DNA of 64,000 nucleotides from a virus, in IMG/VR virus record IMGVR_UViG_3300030060_003910, positions 30,355-94,354 of that record, one strand, 5' to 3'. Shown piece after piece: positions 43,546-53,013 of this stretch; the first letter of the stretch is position 1, and each line of letters begins with the position of its first letter. A model generated the notes under the pieces. The model did no database searches. It had not been told where the DNA came from and saw nothing but the letters and a program-made list of their open reading frames with translations. The position numbers and the translations under genes are program-made.

Positions 43546-44898
43546 TCAAAGGAGATTGGTAATCTTTCCTTGACCCTTGAAGTAAGAACAGCCAGTCTCA
43601 GCCATTGTGCGGTAAAGAGCCTTGTTTCCAAGGTTGCCAACACCGAATGGGTTTCCGTTGCTGATACCGTCTTCAAAGTATTGTGTAGGCTTCATCACAG
43701 ATAGCCACAAATGGTCAGTATCAAGGAAAAGCATATCGCTGATTAAAGAACTGTTTGTTCCGGTAGAAGGCATAGCGGCAACAGGAATCAAAGGAATGTC
43801 GTAGTAGGTAGAAACACGGAAACCGACTTCTTGACCCTTAACACCACGAACACCGTTCACGGTTGGAACGATTTCCTTTCTATCCATAAATCGCTCTTGA
43901 GCCTGAAGCAAGTCAGAAAGCGTTTGAAGCGTATCATATCCCGTAAGAATGACCTTTGGCGAACCACCAGCAACACGGAGTCTGCGAACCATATCGTTGA
44001 TAACGGTAAGCGTTAATTGTCGTGCTTCTGCGGAGGTATAGCCAGCACCGAAAGAAACTTCTGCATCCAAATACTCGTTGCCCGAAGCACTTCGGAGTTT
44101 TCCGTAAAGAGTGTCAATTTGTTGGTCAGATGCACTATCAACGAGGTTTCCACCAGAATTGTCAGCCAATTCGGTAATCTCAGCCGAGTTAGAAACAATC
44201 TTCATAAGAGAAGTGTAGCCTCTATCAATGGCATTTGCCGTATTGTAAGCCGTTGTTGGAGAATAGTTCTCTAATGGCATAACAAGCATAGTGTTTTGAA
44301 CTTCAGCGTGATGCTTCCCCATATCCTCTCTCAATTGAGCGCGAATATCACCGATACCATCATCAATTTGAGCCATTTCCATAGCCAATTCGCTGAAAGC
44401 GAATTGATGAGCGATGATTTTTGGACTCGTAAAGAGCGTATCGTATTCGGGAGCAATTGATTGAAGACCATCCGAATCCGAATCTAATGATGCGTTTTCT
44501 GGAACACCACCAATTCGGTCTGCTCTTAAAGCATCAGCACCATAAAGTGCAGTATTAAGAGTAGTGTTGGAAGCGGCAGAAATGTCCAAAAAGTTTCCAG
44601 CACCACCAGCAGGACGCTTCTTGAGGATTCTCCAACCACTTGAAGAATAAGGTCGCTTTGCGATAACAGACAATGCGTTGCATTCTCGGTTTAGCATAGA
44701 CCAGACTTTTTGGCCGTAAATTTTGTTGTAAAGGTTTGCGTTAATACCCGTTGGGTCGCTTAACGAACCATCGTGAGCGACATGAATGCCGCTAACGGTT
44801 CCTGCGGCTTTTAGCAATTGATTGCTAATATGCCCGGTTGCGCCCGTTCCGTATGTTGCTGCTTCTAAATCTGCAATAGTGTTAATATATCCTACCAT
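43546..44898 (-). CDS. major capsid protein (HK97 fold), 450 aa
   Basis: Shell protein. Position after the protease-scaffold, length, and segments such as a long spine-type helix with SPKIIAHQFAFSELAMEMAQ and KVILTGYDTLQTLSDLL followed by PLIPVAAMP and LFLDTDHLWL are typical of HK97-type capsid proteins of archaeal and bacterial siphoviruses. Residues 1-60 may be a removable delta-like arm. Confidence 0.8.
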   Translation of the reverse strand: MVGYINTIADLEAATYGTGATGHISNQLLKAAGTVSGIHVAHDGSLSDPTGINANLYNKIYGQKVWSMLNRECNALSVIAKRPYSSSGWRILKKRPAGGAGNFLDISAASNTTLNTALYGADALRADRIGGVPENASLDSDSDGLQSIAPEYDTLFTSPKIIAHQFAFSELAMEMAQIDDGIGDIRAQLREDMGKHHAEVQNTMLVMPLENYSPTTAYNTANAIDRGYTSLMKIVSNSAEITELADNSGGNLVDSASDQQIDTLYGKLRSASGNEYLDAEVSFGAGYTSAEARQLTLTVINDMVRRLRVAGGSPKVILTGYDTLQTLSDLLQAQERFMDRKEIVPTVNGVRGVKGQEVGFRVSTYYDIPLIPVAAMPSTGTNSSLISDMLFLDTDHLWLSVMKPTQYFEDGISNGNPFGVGNLGNKALYRTMAETGCSYFKGQGKITNLL

Positions 44899-44909
44899 CT
44901 TAAATCACC

Positions 44910-46148
44910 TCAAAGGTTTCCTCCAACCATTTTATGAATGTCAGCCCAATCCATTTCGGCTAATTCTTCCATAGTAGGGAGTTTGATTTGGGCTTCTTCT
45001 TGAGCCTTAATAATGTTGTCTCTTTCAGTCGTCAAAGACTTTCGGAGGGAAGCAAATTCATTCTTAAGAGAAGCAATTTCGGAAGCCGCATCATATTGCG
45101 ACTTTGCGAGAATGTTCTCTCTTTGAGAAGTTTCAGCCTTAAAGCGAGCCTCAAACTGCTTTTGGAGGTTGTCGTAAGCCAACTTCTCCAATTGCTCTTG
45201 ACGGAAAGCATCGTAAGCCTTCTCAATGTTAGCAACGCTCAAATCAAGCGTTTCTAACTCATTGTTGTTAAATGCCTTAACAACGGGCAAGTCGGAAGCC
45301 TTTGGTCGGCCCCCTTCAATGATGATTCTGTCAGCAGGTTCTCCAATTTCAACACCTGCGCCATCAAGAGTAGGAACATAGGCTTTGGCTTCATCATCCA
45401 TGTATTCACCCATGCCTTTTTCTTCCATCATCTTGTCTTTTTCAGACATCATCTTGTCTTTTTCAGACATCATTTTGTCTTTATCCATTAACTTTTCCGA
45501 CATCATTTTTTCGTCGTCCATGTCCATGCTTTCTTCTTCTTCCTTTCTCAGCATATTGACTTCCTCCATAAGAGCGTCAAGTTCTGCCAATGCTTTTTCA
45601 ATTTTGGTCATATTTTTCACCTTTTTTGTTTTTTCTTGCTTTAAAATGTCAAACTTTGCTTCTGGATTAATTCCTTTTTCACAAATAGTGACTTCATGTA
45701 ATTCTAACTTTGAAATTTCGTTGTATTGTCCAAATTCATTATTGGTTTTCTTTACTTTTTCTAAAGCCTGTCCTCCAATACTAAAACTTCTTAATGAACC
45801 TTTTCTAATGCCTCGGTTAATTTCTTTGGCTTTTTCAATATCATCTCTTAATTTGATTACAACAAAGAATCCTACATCATCAACTTCTGTTTTGAATAGT
45901 CTCCCTGATTTATCTCGGTATGATTTAACGACTTCTCCGACTTGAACATTTGAATGATTTGTCATTACATTTCTAAACTTTGGGTTCTCCATGTATTTAT
46001 TTACCGCTTCTTTAAGGGCTTTGAGTGTGATTAAATCATTTTGCTTATCAACGATTTCAATGCTTGCATATCCTCCAATCATCAAGTCGTCTTGGCTTTT
46101 AAGAATCCTGAAATCGTGAGCGTTGTTCTTCATCACCGCAGAAGTCAT
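44910..46148 (-). CDS. prohead protease fused to scaffold, 412 aa, with C-terminal Trp motif
   Basis: N-terminal ~175 residues are an XkdF/S78-like serine protease: IGGYASIEIVDKQNDLI, a His in MTNHSNVQVGEV and the nucleophile box SLRSFSIGG. The remaining part is a scaffold: acidic Met/Lys/Asp/Glu-rich, with tandem SEKDKMM units (DNA repeat at 45429-45491) and long coiled coils. It ends EMDWADIHKMVGGNL, the C-terminal copy of the Trp motif seen in many late proteins. ATG 46148 follows GGGGTTGAGAAGA; TTG 46163 is the alternative start. Confidence 0.8.
   Translation of the reverse strand: MTSAVMKNNAHDFRILKSQDDLMIGGYASIEIVDKQNDLITLKALKEAVNKYMENPKFRNVMTNHSNVQVGEVVKSYRDKSGRLFKTEVDDVGFFVVIKLRDDIEKAKEINRGIRKGSLRSFSIGGQALEKVKKTNNEFGQYNEISKLELHEVTICEKGINPEAKFDILKQEKTKKVKNMTKIEKALAELDALMEEVNMLRKEEEESMDMDDEKMMSEKLMDKDKMMSEKDKMMSEKDKMMEEKGMGEYMDDEAKAYVPTLDGAGVEIGEPADRIIIEGGRPKASDLPVVKAFNNNELETLDLSVANIEKAYDAFRQEQLEKLAYDNLQKQFEARFKAETSQRENILAKSQYDAASEIASLKNEFASLRKSLTTERDNIIKAQEEAQIKLPTMEELAEMDWADIHKMVGGNL
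45429..45491 (-). repeat. 21-bp tandem repeat in the scaffold domain
   Basis: Two exact 21-bp units (45429-45449 and 45450-45470; CATCTTGTCTTTTTCAGACA plus T) and a degenerate third unit (45471-45491). In frame, coding for SEKDKMM repeats, so the repeat number can change without breaking the protein. Confidence 0.85.
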
Positions 46149-46192
46149 TCTTCTCAACCCCAACTACCTATTATCCAGTATATAAAGAACAC

Positions 46193-49189
46193 CTATTCTT
46201 CGGTGGGAAGGGGCAATTTATTATACCTATCCTCATAGATGTTCCACTTTCCTTCATCCCCTTCCTTATCAGCAGGGGTCTGTTTGTAGCCTGTCCAAGC
46301 AAGCCACATTTTTTCTCCGTCCACATCTAAGACTCTATAATGCATTTTTGTTTCAAACTTGTTGCCTTCTAAGAAATATTCATGGTAGCCATCTCTTTGA
46401 ATACCTAAACGAATTTTACCTGAATCTACTATTTTGCCTTTAGTTACTGTTTTTGCTACTTCTGCTGGATATTTACCAGCAGCCCCGAATAAGTCAAACA
46501 TCTCTTCTTCGTTTTCAATATCAATTGTCCAGAACATATTTTCTGTCTTTAGTTTGATTGCTAAGGTTAAGTTATCATCTTCTCTAGCATATAATTTAAA
46601 TTCTCCTTCTCTTAATTCAGGAGGTGTTTTATATTCTCCTTCAACAGCCTTAATATCTTCTTTAAGCATAGCGTATTTATCCGAAAAGCCTGAACCGAAA
46701 GAACTACAACTTTTGTATTCGTCTCTAATTGCGAGATATTCCTCATCATCATCATTATCGCCAATTACATCTTCAAGAAATTCAAGAACTTCTTCACAAG
46801 ACATTTCATTCAAAAAATTAGCATAGTTTTCTATTTCTTCTTCCATTGTATCAGCATACACTATATCGCTACCATAATTTATCTCATTAAAAATTTCATT
46901 CCATGAATTACCAGAATTTTCTAAAATGCTTTCATAGGTTCCTCTTGTTTTCCCAATTAACGCTTGCTTCATTTGTTCGCAACAATCTCCCGAAACATCA
47001 GCCTCCATTTCAACTTCTGCTACATTTTGATTTACATTAGGTTCTTCTTCTACTCTCATAGTAGGGTTATTCATTCTTTGTTTTACTTTTAATTGTTGAG
47101 CCATCATAGGCTTCATTGATTTTAAAATCTCTTCTTCTTGCATGATTTTATCATCATCAGCAGCAATTTTATCATTTTTTTCGCTGATGCCATCTCTAAG
47201 AATAGCCCATTTTTTTAACTTCTTTTCATCGGAATCAAGAACCTGTTCATACAAATCTTCATGTTTTTCTTTTAAGAAATTATGTATCTGCCTTGGAGTC
47301 TGTTCTCCGTTCATTTTTAGATATTGGAAAATAGCAACAGTTAATTCACTTTGCTTAGTCTTCATAATATCAATGGCTTGTTGTTTCCACATATCTATAT
47401 CCATTGTAGCATTCTTAGACATTAGATTATCTTCTTCATAACCATAAATAGCGAACCCTTCTAAATCATACTTAATGATAACATTTGCTTGTCCGTGAAT
47501 GTGGTCTGTAATTTTAACACCTTTCGTAAATGCTTCAACATTATAGTTAAGAGACTTCTTGGTGTCTTGTGAAAGTAATTCCAAAGTGATTAATTTATCG
47601 GGATGCTCAACTTCAGGTATTTCAATTGGTTTAGCAGAAAACAAACTAAATCCTTCTCCCTTCTTTTTGACTTCATCCACCTTAACTCGGATAATGTCTC
47701 CAACATCAACAGCAATTTTTGTATTCAAAGCCTTACCTACATTTAAATATTGTTTCTTATCAATTTCAACTGTCCCTTCCATTTCGTCAGTAATTGGCCC
47801 AACACCAACTGTATAAGAATATAAATTGCTTTTTGTCTTTTTCTTATCTAATACAATAACATCTAAATCAACAAACTTCTTTAACTTAATCCACTTTGGG
47901 TTTTTCTTTGTTCCAATATAATAAGTAGAAGTAGCGTCTTTGATAACGACTCCTTCCGAAGAAGGATTTTGCATAATTTCATCTGCATATTTTTGTATAT
48001 CCTTAAGATTGTCTGCTTGTCGCGTATCTTTCTTTGAAGGATAAGCAATTGCTTCACTAGATTTTGATGCATAATTATTGAATAAAATTGTCATTCTACT
48101 CTCTAATTCTTCATCCGCAAGAGTCTGAGACTCATGGCGGATAATATCAAAAACATGACATCTTAATGTAGCATCTTTGTATTTGCCTTTAAAAACATGA
48201 GCGATTGTATCTGCTCTATGAAGAGGGTCGTCGCCATCAAAGAGAACTAATTCTGCATCAAAGATACAGTCTCCATATTCTTTCTTCTTTAATTCTTCAG
48301 CCTGTGCTTTACATTTATCAGTAATGTCTTTTTCATTATAAGAATAAATTTTTACTTTATCATCAATTTTATGTAATTGAACTCTCATGCCGTCAAATTT
48401 TTCTTGAACATACCAATTGCCGCTAAATCCTTTTAACTCACTAATATCATCTACTTCAAAAATCCTATACATAGGTTTATTGGGAACAATGAACTGGGAA
48501 ATAGATTTTTTCTCGTCGCTTGGAACAGACTTTTGAACACCTTCAATATCGGTAATGTCTGTCCATTCTTCTTTACTATTCTTAGACAAGAAGATTAATT
48601 CTAACATATCCATAGCGGCCTTTACTTTAGATTCAACCTTCTTTGAGTCTTTTCCATCACCGTAATGCTCTATAATATAGAGGGCCACATCGTCCACTTC
48701 TAGGTCAAGTCCCATAAGACCCGCCGTAATTGTGTCGGGAGCCATGTCTTTAACGCTGTAAATGTCATCGGATAGGGCTTTATTGTCGTCCCTTATAGCA
48801 TAATGCACAAATTTAACCATGCTTTCGGGATTATCTAGTAATTCTTCAAGCACACTATCCTTGAACATGGCGGCGAAGGGGTCGGCCACAAGGGATGAAG
48901 AATATCGTAAAAGTTTAATATTCTCGTAAAGTTCTTTGGCTTGGCGTGAAGAGGGGTCTTTGACATCTTTATCGTCTAAATCCTTTTCATCAATGAAGTT
49001 TTTCATTTCTTTACCAGCCGCATCAGCCTCATTATACGATTCAATGATAGTATCAACTGCTTTACGCCAACGACCCGAATATTCTGTTGGGTCTTGTCTT
49101 GCAGATAAATAGGCCACTCTCGTCTTTTCAAAAAGACGCAATATTTCTTGAGAAGGCTGTTTATCCTTCTCAATAGAAGCCAATTTCAT
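46193..49189 (-). CDS. virion-cluster ATP-dependent DNA ligase, multidomain, 998 aa
   Basis: A second DNA ligase, placed among head genes. Nucleotidyltransferase motifs: I EKFDGMR (Lys near residue 261), III FDAELV, IIIa CHVFDII, IV EGVVIKD, V WIKLKK, followed by an OB-like domain. Before it is a ~230-residue helical region like a ligase N-terminal domain. After it are ~450 residues of unknown domains, with a Cys pair (GDCCEQ) and a final beta-rich module (FWTIDIENEEEMFDLFG, then 'KMWLAWTGYK'). It may travel in the capsid and close nicks after DNA entry; that is inference. ATG 49189 is preferred over GTG 49198. Confidence 0.88.
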   Translation of the reverse strand: MKLASIEKDKQPSQEILRLFEKTRVAYLSARQDPTEYSGRWRKAVDTIIESYNEADAAGKEMKNFIDEKDLDDKDVKDPSSRQAKELYENIKLLRYSSSLVADPFAAMFKDSVLEELLDNPESMVKFVHYAIRDDNKALSDDIYSVKDMAPDTITAGLMGLDLEVDDVALYIIEHYGDGKDSKKVESKVKAAMDMLELIFLSKNSKEEWTDITDIEGVQKSVPSDEKKSISQFIVPNKPMYRIFEVDDISELKGFSGNWYVQEKFDGMRVQLHKIDDKVKIYSYNEKDITDKCKAQAEELKKKEYGDCIFDAELVLFDGDDPLHRADTIAHVFKGKYKDATLRCHVFDIIRHESQTLADEELESRMTILFNNYASKSSEAIAYPSKKDTRQADNLKDIQKYADEIMQNPSSEGVVIKDATSTYYIGTKKNPKWIKLKKFVDLDVIVLDKKKTKSNLYSYTVGVGPITDEMEGTVEIDKKQYLNVGKALNTKIAVDVGDIIRVKVDEVKKKGEGFSLFSAKPIEIPEVEHPDKLITLELLSQDTKKSLNYNVEAFTKGVKITDHIHGQANVIIKYDLEGFAIYGYEEDNLMSKNATMDIDMWKQQAIDIMKTKQSELTVAIFQYLKMNGEQTPRQIHNFLKEKHEDLYEQVLDSDEKKLKKWAILRDGISEKNDKIAADDDKIMQEEEILKSMKPMMAQQLKVKQRMNNPTMRVEEEPNVNQNVAEVEMEADVSGDCCEQMKQALIGKTRGTYESILENSGNSWNEIFNEINYGSDIVYADTMEEEIENYANFLNEMSCEEVLEFLEDVIGDNDDDEEYLAIRDEYKSCSSFGSGFSDKYAMLKEDIKAVEGEYKTPPELREGEFKLYAREDDNLTLAIKLKTENMFWTIDIENEEEMFDLFGAAGKYPAEVAKTVTKGKIVDSGKIRLGIQRDGYHEYFLEGNKFETKMHYRVLDVDGEKMWLAWTGYKQTPADKEGDEGKWNIYEDRYNKLPLPTEE

Positions 49190-49203
49190 AGTAATCACTA
49201 TGC

Positions 49204-49758
49204 TTAGTTCCTAAATCGCGTAGACCTTCTTTCAAATTTAGGGTCTAAAGTTTCTCCTGAATAATCCGAATCGTATGCAATTGTTTGTTCAGCGATTTTA
49301 GATAATTGTTCTTCAAGTTCTCCTAATTGCTTAGTAATGTCTACAATATGTCGTTGCATAAATTGTTTCATATCCGGGTCTTTTACATCCTTTAAATCCC
49401 TTGCTAGACCTTGAAGCATTTTATCAAATCCATCAATTTGAGCAAGAATATTTCTTCTTTTTTCATCATCTAAAAAAGGATTTGTCTCAAAATCTTCGGG
49501 TAAAACAGCCTTTAATAATTCATACATTTTTGTAATCTCACCAGCATAAGCATGAAAAGTTGTTGGCCCATCATTTGATTCTGCCTTGTAGTTATAGTTT
49601 TCAGCCTTTGGTCGCTTCAATTTAACTGCTTCCGAATCATCATCCATAGGATTTCTGTTGTTATCCATCAAGGATTGATAAAGAATTTCCTTGGCTTCTC
49701 TTGCCTTTTGGATAATAATGCTAATTTGTCTTTCTTCTCTCGTTACTCTTTCAGGCAT
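49204..49758 (-). CDS. hypothetical coiled-coil head-cluster protein, 184 aa
   Basis: Helical and charged, with heptads near the C-terminus (IDGFDKMLQGLARDL, ITKQLGELEEQLSKIAEQ). ATG 49758 follows GGAGTGATTTAT; the frame is open further upstream. It may serve as scaffold or internal protein. Confidence 0.6.
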   Translation of the reverse strand: MPERVTREERQISIIIQKAREAKEILYQSLMDNNRNPMDDDSEAVKLKRPKAENYNYKAESNDGPTTFHAYAGEITKMYELLKAVLPEDFETNPFLDDEKRRNILAQIDGFDKMLQGLARDLKDVKDPDMKQFMQRHIVDITKQLGELEEQLSKIAEQTIAYDSDYSGETLDPKFERRSTRFRN

Positions 49759-49763
49759 ATAAA

Positions 49764-50009
49764 TCACTCCATCTTTGAAACCATCTTGTGAATATCCGAC
49801 CAATCCATGCTAGAAACATCAGTAGATGGTAATGTGTCAAAACCACCAACAGTATTATCCATAGCAGGTGTTGGGCTTTGTGAAACAACAAGACCAGCCT
49901 TCATCAAAAGACTGTCTTTTGCGTAGATTGTTTTTTCTAACGCTTCAACCTTTGCGGTTAAAGCCTTAATAATTTCTAAAACATCTTTGTTAATACTTTC
50001 TTCTGTCAT
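49764..50009 (-). CDS. small coiled-coil protein ending in the Trp motif, 81 aa
   Basis: N-terminal coiled coil (VLEIIKALTAKVEALEKTIYA), a flexible Pro/Thr/Ser middle, and the C-terminus SSMDWSDIHKMVSKME. That end is nearly identical to the end of the protease-scaffold (MDWADIHKMV). It may be a second, shorter scaffold. ATG 50009 follows GGAATGTGATATT. Confidence 0.65.
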   Translation of the reverse strand: MTEESINKDVLEIIKALTAKVEALEKTIYAKDSLLMKAGLVVSQSPTPAMDNTVGGFDTLPSTDVSSMDWSDIHKMVSKME

Positions 50010-50013
50010 AATA

Positions 50014-50268
50014 TCACATTCCAAATTTAGCCTTGCACTTATCTCTTTCTTTCATATATTCTTCTTCGGACATTCCGCCCATTCCAAATTTCTTATTCAA
50101 ACGGTCTATACAGGCAAGATAACTTTGAGCATCTAAAGTGCTTCCTCTCATAGGTTTTCTTCTGCTTTCGCCTCTAAATCCTGCTGAACTCATTCCCCTT
50201 GCTTTTGATACTTCATTACAGTCATTACAACCGCAACCGCATGCCTTTAAAATTGTTTTCCAACTCAT
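50014..50268 (-). CDS. Cys-rich cargo-like protein with N-terminal Trp motif, 84 aa
   Basis: Begins MSWKTILKA, then a Cys cluster CGCGCNDC and a basic/Gly-rich stretch, then a helical acidic C-terminal half with one more pair of Cys. Possible metal binding. Overlaps the neighbours by 4 and 11 bases. Confidence 0.65.
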   Translation of the reverse strand: MSWKTILKACGCGCNDCNEVSKARGMSSAGFRGESRRKPMRGSTLDAQSYLACIDRLNKKFGMGGMSEEEYMKERDKCKAKFGM

Positions 50269-50453
50269 TTCTTATCCTCTCCTTTGTAAAAAGACTGAAC
50301 TAATTTATTATATTCTTTTTGATATTTAGGAATTGTAGCAAAATCCATGCTTACTCCTGCCCTTCCTTCTGGATTATATTTATCCATCATTATTTGAGTA
50401 GCCTTAGTCTGTGCTTCGTCATAGGACATTTTAAGAATATTTTGCCAACTCAT
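50265..50453 (-). CDS. cargo-like protein with N-terminal Trp motif, 62 aa
   Basis: Begins MSWQNILKM, followed by a helical charged body. No other domain. Start and stop overlap both neighbours (ATGA). Confidence 0.6.
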   Translation of the reverse strand: MSWQNILKMSYDEAQTKATQIMMDKYNPEGRAGVSMDFATIPKYQKEYNKLVQSFYKGEDKK

Positions 50454-50815
50454 TGCTTTTTCTCTCCTTTTCCTCTTGGATGAATTAAATCTCGTAATTG
50501 ACGATAGAGCAATTCATACTCCTTACGCAACTTCGTAGCAGTAGCGACAATATCAATGTTGCGTTCATCCATTGACTTCATTTTCTTGTTTAACTTCTTA
50601 TCTGATTTAATTAGTTCTAATTCTCTAAGAGTAGAAATAAGTTCACCTAGTTTAGTAAAATCTTGACCAAAAAATTCGGTGGGTTCTGCGGCTTGAAGTG
50701 TTTTCTTTAACTTCTTTCTTCCTTTAGCATCCAAAGAATCAAGGAGTTTCTTAGGCTCCTGTTTTTTCTCTTTTAGAATAAAATCATTACCCTCTCCATA
50801 ATAGTCCCAAGTCAT
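50450..50815 (-). CDS. hypothetical basic helical protein, 121 aa
   Basis: Begins MTWDYYGEGNDFILK, which has the Trp at position 3 but not the exact spacing of the motif. The rest is Lys-rich and helical, with 'LRKEYELLYRQLRDLI' near the end. TGATG overlap with the upstream gene. Confidence 0.6.
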   Translation of the reverse strand: MTWDYYGEGNDFILKEKKQEPKKLLDSLDAKGRKKLKKTLQAAEPTEFFGQDFTKLGELISTLRELELIKSDKKLNKKMKSMDERNIDIVATATKLRKEYELLYRQLRDLIHPRGKGEKKQ

Positions 50816-52476
50816 CACTCTTCCTCCTTTGGTGGGTCTTTAAAAACCCTCTTGGATTCTTTTGTTCGTAATTCTTTCGGCTTTCTATCCTTAATTTTAC
50901 TCTCAATGAAATTAACAACTTCTTGTAGTTCTTCCGCTTTCTCTTCATATTTTTGAGATAATTCTTCAAACTTTCCTACGACATCTACATCAAGTGTAGG
51001 TGCGCCTTCAAAGAAACCTCCATCTGCTTCTATAACCAGTTTAGTATCAGGATTGCTTTCCAAATATCCCATTAATCCTTGTTCAATATCGCCTTCCGCT
51101 TTAGAACTAAGCCTTTCCATCTGTTTAGCATATCTACTTAAATCAAAAGCAATATTGGCTCCCTTAGTTAATTGTTCTTTAATTTCAGGTAGGGGGTCGC
51201 TTTGTTTAAATATGTTTAAAAGAGTGCTAAATTCTTTCAAAGTAGGGTTCAATCTATCAAAAGCATCCAAATCTACTTGAATCCTTTCTAATTTTCTTTC
51301 TTCAGCACGAAGTTCTTTTTGAAGTTCTTCCTTAGCATCTCTAATGTGCTTTTCTCTATTGCTATCAATATCTTTAATCATCGCACTAATCTCTTTAATT
51401 GAAGCAATTTTCTTTTCTCGGTTTCCCTTGCTTCCCGAAGCAATAACTCTTCGCAAGGCTTGATTTAATTTTTTAACCTGTCTAGCAACTAAATCATCTG
51501 GATTTTTGATAATCTCTCTAATGCTGTCTATTTTTTCTTCAATAAATACTTTTGTGTTCCTAATAGTAGCAGAATATTTTTGTGTAGCCTTAATTCTTCT
51601 TAATGCCCTTTCGTATTCTCTATTACCAGCCGCATCAGTTGTTCTCTTTTTGGCTCTTTGTAGCATACGAAGTCTTTCGTCTTTTACCTTCTTTCTAGGA
51701 ACTAAAGTTCTTGGCTCTCTCTTCCATCTTTGCTTATGAATAGTTCTAAAAACTTCTAAGAAACCAATCTTTTCCCCATCAACATCAAACTCAGTATTTA
51801 CAATATCGTTGAGTAATCCCTGTAAGTCTAATACATTAATATCTTCGCCCTTTTTAACTTGTTCTCTACCTTGTTTTGTATATTTATACATTGTTCCTGA
51901 AAGAACTCCATCAACTAAAAGCGACCCGTATTCATCTTCCAAAAAATTACTGTTGTCCTTCAGTCTAGTTAAGAAACCTAATAAACTGCTAGAATTAGTA
52001 GAAGTAGAACCTAATCTTGAATAACTTTGCATAACGCCTCTAACGACGAGTTTTCCATCTTTTCTTGATATTCTTGCATCAGAAGATATTTCCATCAAAA
52101 TATCTGCTTGGAAACTTAGATTTGATAAAATTTTGTAGGCGCTTTCTTCTTCAACAGACCTACTAAACTCTTCACCATATCTATTTTCTGCGATTCTAGC
52201 ATCTATTTGTGCCTGTTCATCAGCACTATCAACAGGAGCAGAATAACTTTCTTCTTCACTTGCTCTTGCAGAACCCGCTTCATCATCTTCTTGCTTGGCA
52301 ATAGCAATATATTTACGATAAGCAATCATATTTTGGGGATTCATATTCTCAATCAAAGATGCTTTGATTAAAGAGGCATTAGCCATTTCCTTAACCAACA
52401 TAGATGTATTTTCATCTAACTTTGCTTTGCTTAAAACATTAAGCAAAGATTTATCTTTGGCTAATTCAAAAAACAT
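50815..52476 (-). CDS. large coiled-coil head-cluster protein, 553 aa
   Basis: Acidic Ser/Glu-rich segment (about residues 65-105), a mixed domain (105-240), then about 250 residues of basic and acidic coiled coil (e.g. KKIASIKEISAMIKDIDSNR, then EELQKELRAEERKLERIQ). It ends in a Lys/Glu-rich tail. It may be an internal core or pilot protein. No family recognised. Confidence 0.6.
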   Translation of the reverse strand: MFFELAKDKSLLNVLSKAKLDENTSMLVKEMANASLIKASLIENMNPQNMIAYRKYIAIAKQEDDEAGSARASEEESYSAPVDSADEQAQIDARIAENRYGEEFSRSVEEESAYKILSNLSFQADILMEISSDARISRKDGKLVVRGVMQSYSRLGSTSTNSSSLLGFLTRLKDNSNFLEDEYGSLLVDGVLSGTMYKYTKQGREQVKKGEDINVLDLQGLLNDIVNTEFDVDGEKIGFLEVFRTIHKQRWKREPRTLVPRKKVKDERLRMLQRAKKRTTDAAGNREYERALRRIKATQKYSATIRNTKVFIEEKIDSIREIIKNPDDLVARQVKKLNQALRRVIASGSKGNREKKIASIKEISAMIKDIDSNREKHIRDAKEELQKELRAEERKLERIQVDLDAFDRLNPTLKEFSTLLNIFKQSDPLPEIKEQLTKGANIAFDLSRYAKQMERLSSKAEGDIEQGLMGYLESNPDTKLVIEADGGFFEGAPTLDVDVVGKFEELSQKYEEKAEELQEVVNFIESKIKDRKPKELRTKESKRVFKDPPKEEE

Positions 52477-52485
52477 TTAAAAACC

Positions 52486-52710
52486 TCAAAAAGGAATATT
52501 TTCTTTCTTTCCTCTTTTCTTTGATGGTAAAAGAATAACATCAGGATTATCAGCAGAAGAAGGTAATGTCTTGTGAGAAGTATCGGGAGGCAAACCAACA
52601 GACATATCTCTGTTCTTTTGCTTCTTATTGTTTTCTTGAGAAGTCAAAGCCTTAACTTTGGCTAACTCTTTTGTCAATCTTCTTTGCTTTTGGTGTAAAT
52701 CTTCACTCAT
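52486..52710 (-). CDS. hypothetical protein, 74 aa
   Basis: N-terminal basic coiled coil (QKQRRLTKELAKVKAL) and a polar Pro/Ser-rich C-terminal part. ATGA overlap with the upstream gene. Lacks the Trp motif. Confidence 0.55.
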   Translation of the reverse strand: MSEDLHQKQRRLTKELAKVKALTSQENNKKQKNRDMSVGLPPDTSHKTLPSSADNPDVILLPSKKRGKKENIPF

Positions 52711-53012
52711 ATTTTTTCCTCCAAACTTCCCTGTGTTCTTTCTAAAATAGCAAGTAATTCTTCTTTGGACATTTTACTGATTCTTTTAATGACCATAGGA
52801 AATAAATCCTTTCTTGTCATTTCAGCAAGATTAGCCATATCTTCATCAAACATAGTGTCTAAATCACCACTTTCACCCATAGATGGAGAAGGTTTCCCAC
52901 CTGCAATTTTAACAGGAGGCTTTCTTCTTTGCGGCTTTCTTGGGTTTCTACTAGGGTCTAATTCCCTAATAGGGCTTGTTCTTGCCTTAATAATTGCTTC
53001 CCATTCATTCAT
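52707..53012 (-). CDS. cargo-like protein with Trp-motif variant, 101 aa
   Basis: Begins MNEWEAIIKA, the W-x-x-I-I-K version of the motif. A basic Pro/Arg-rich linker follows (RNPRKPQRRKPPVK), then acidic helices with LFPMVIKRISKMSKEELLAIL. ATG 53012 chosen; the frame is open to a TTG at 53021. Lies directly downstream of the portal. Confidence 0.6.
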   Translation of the reverse strand: MNEWEAIIKARTSPIRELDPSRNPRKPQRRKPPVKIAGGKPSPSMGESGDLDTMFDEDMANLAEMTRKDLFPMVIKRISKMSKEELLAILERTQGSLEEKI

Positions 53013-53013
53013 T

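Noticed and set aside
45385-45945. 186-aa open frame on the + strand inside the protease-scaffold gene
   Set aside because: Ser/Ile-rich mirror of the low-complexity scaffold sequence; the - strand gene has domains, a ribosome-binding site and operon context.
50780-50815. MTWDYYGEGNDFILK as a Trp-motif copy
   Set aside because: Trp and ILK are too far apart compared with the W-x-x-I-(L/H/I)-K spacing of the others.
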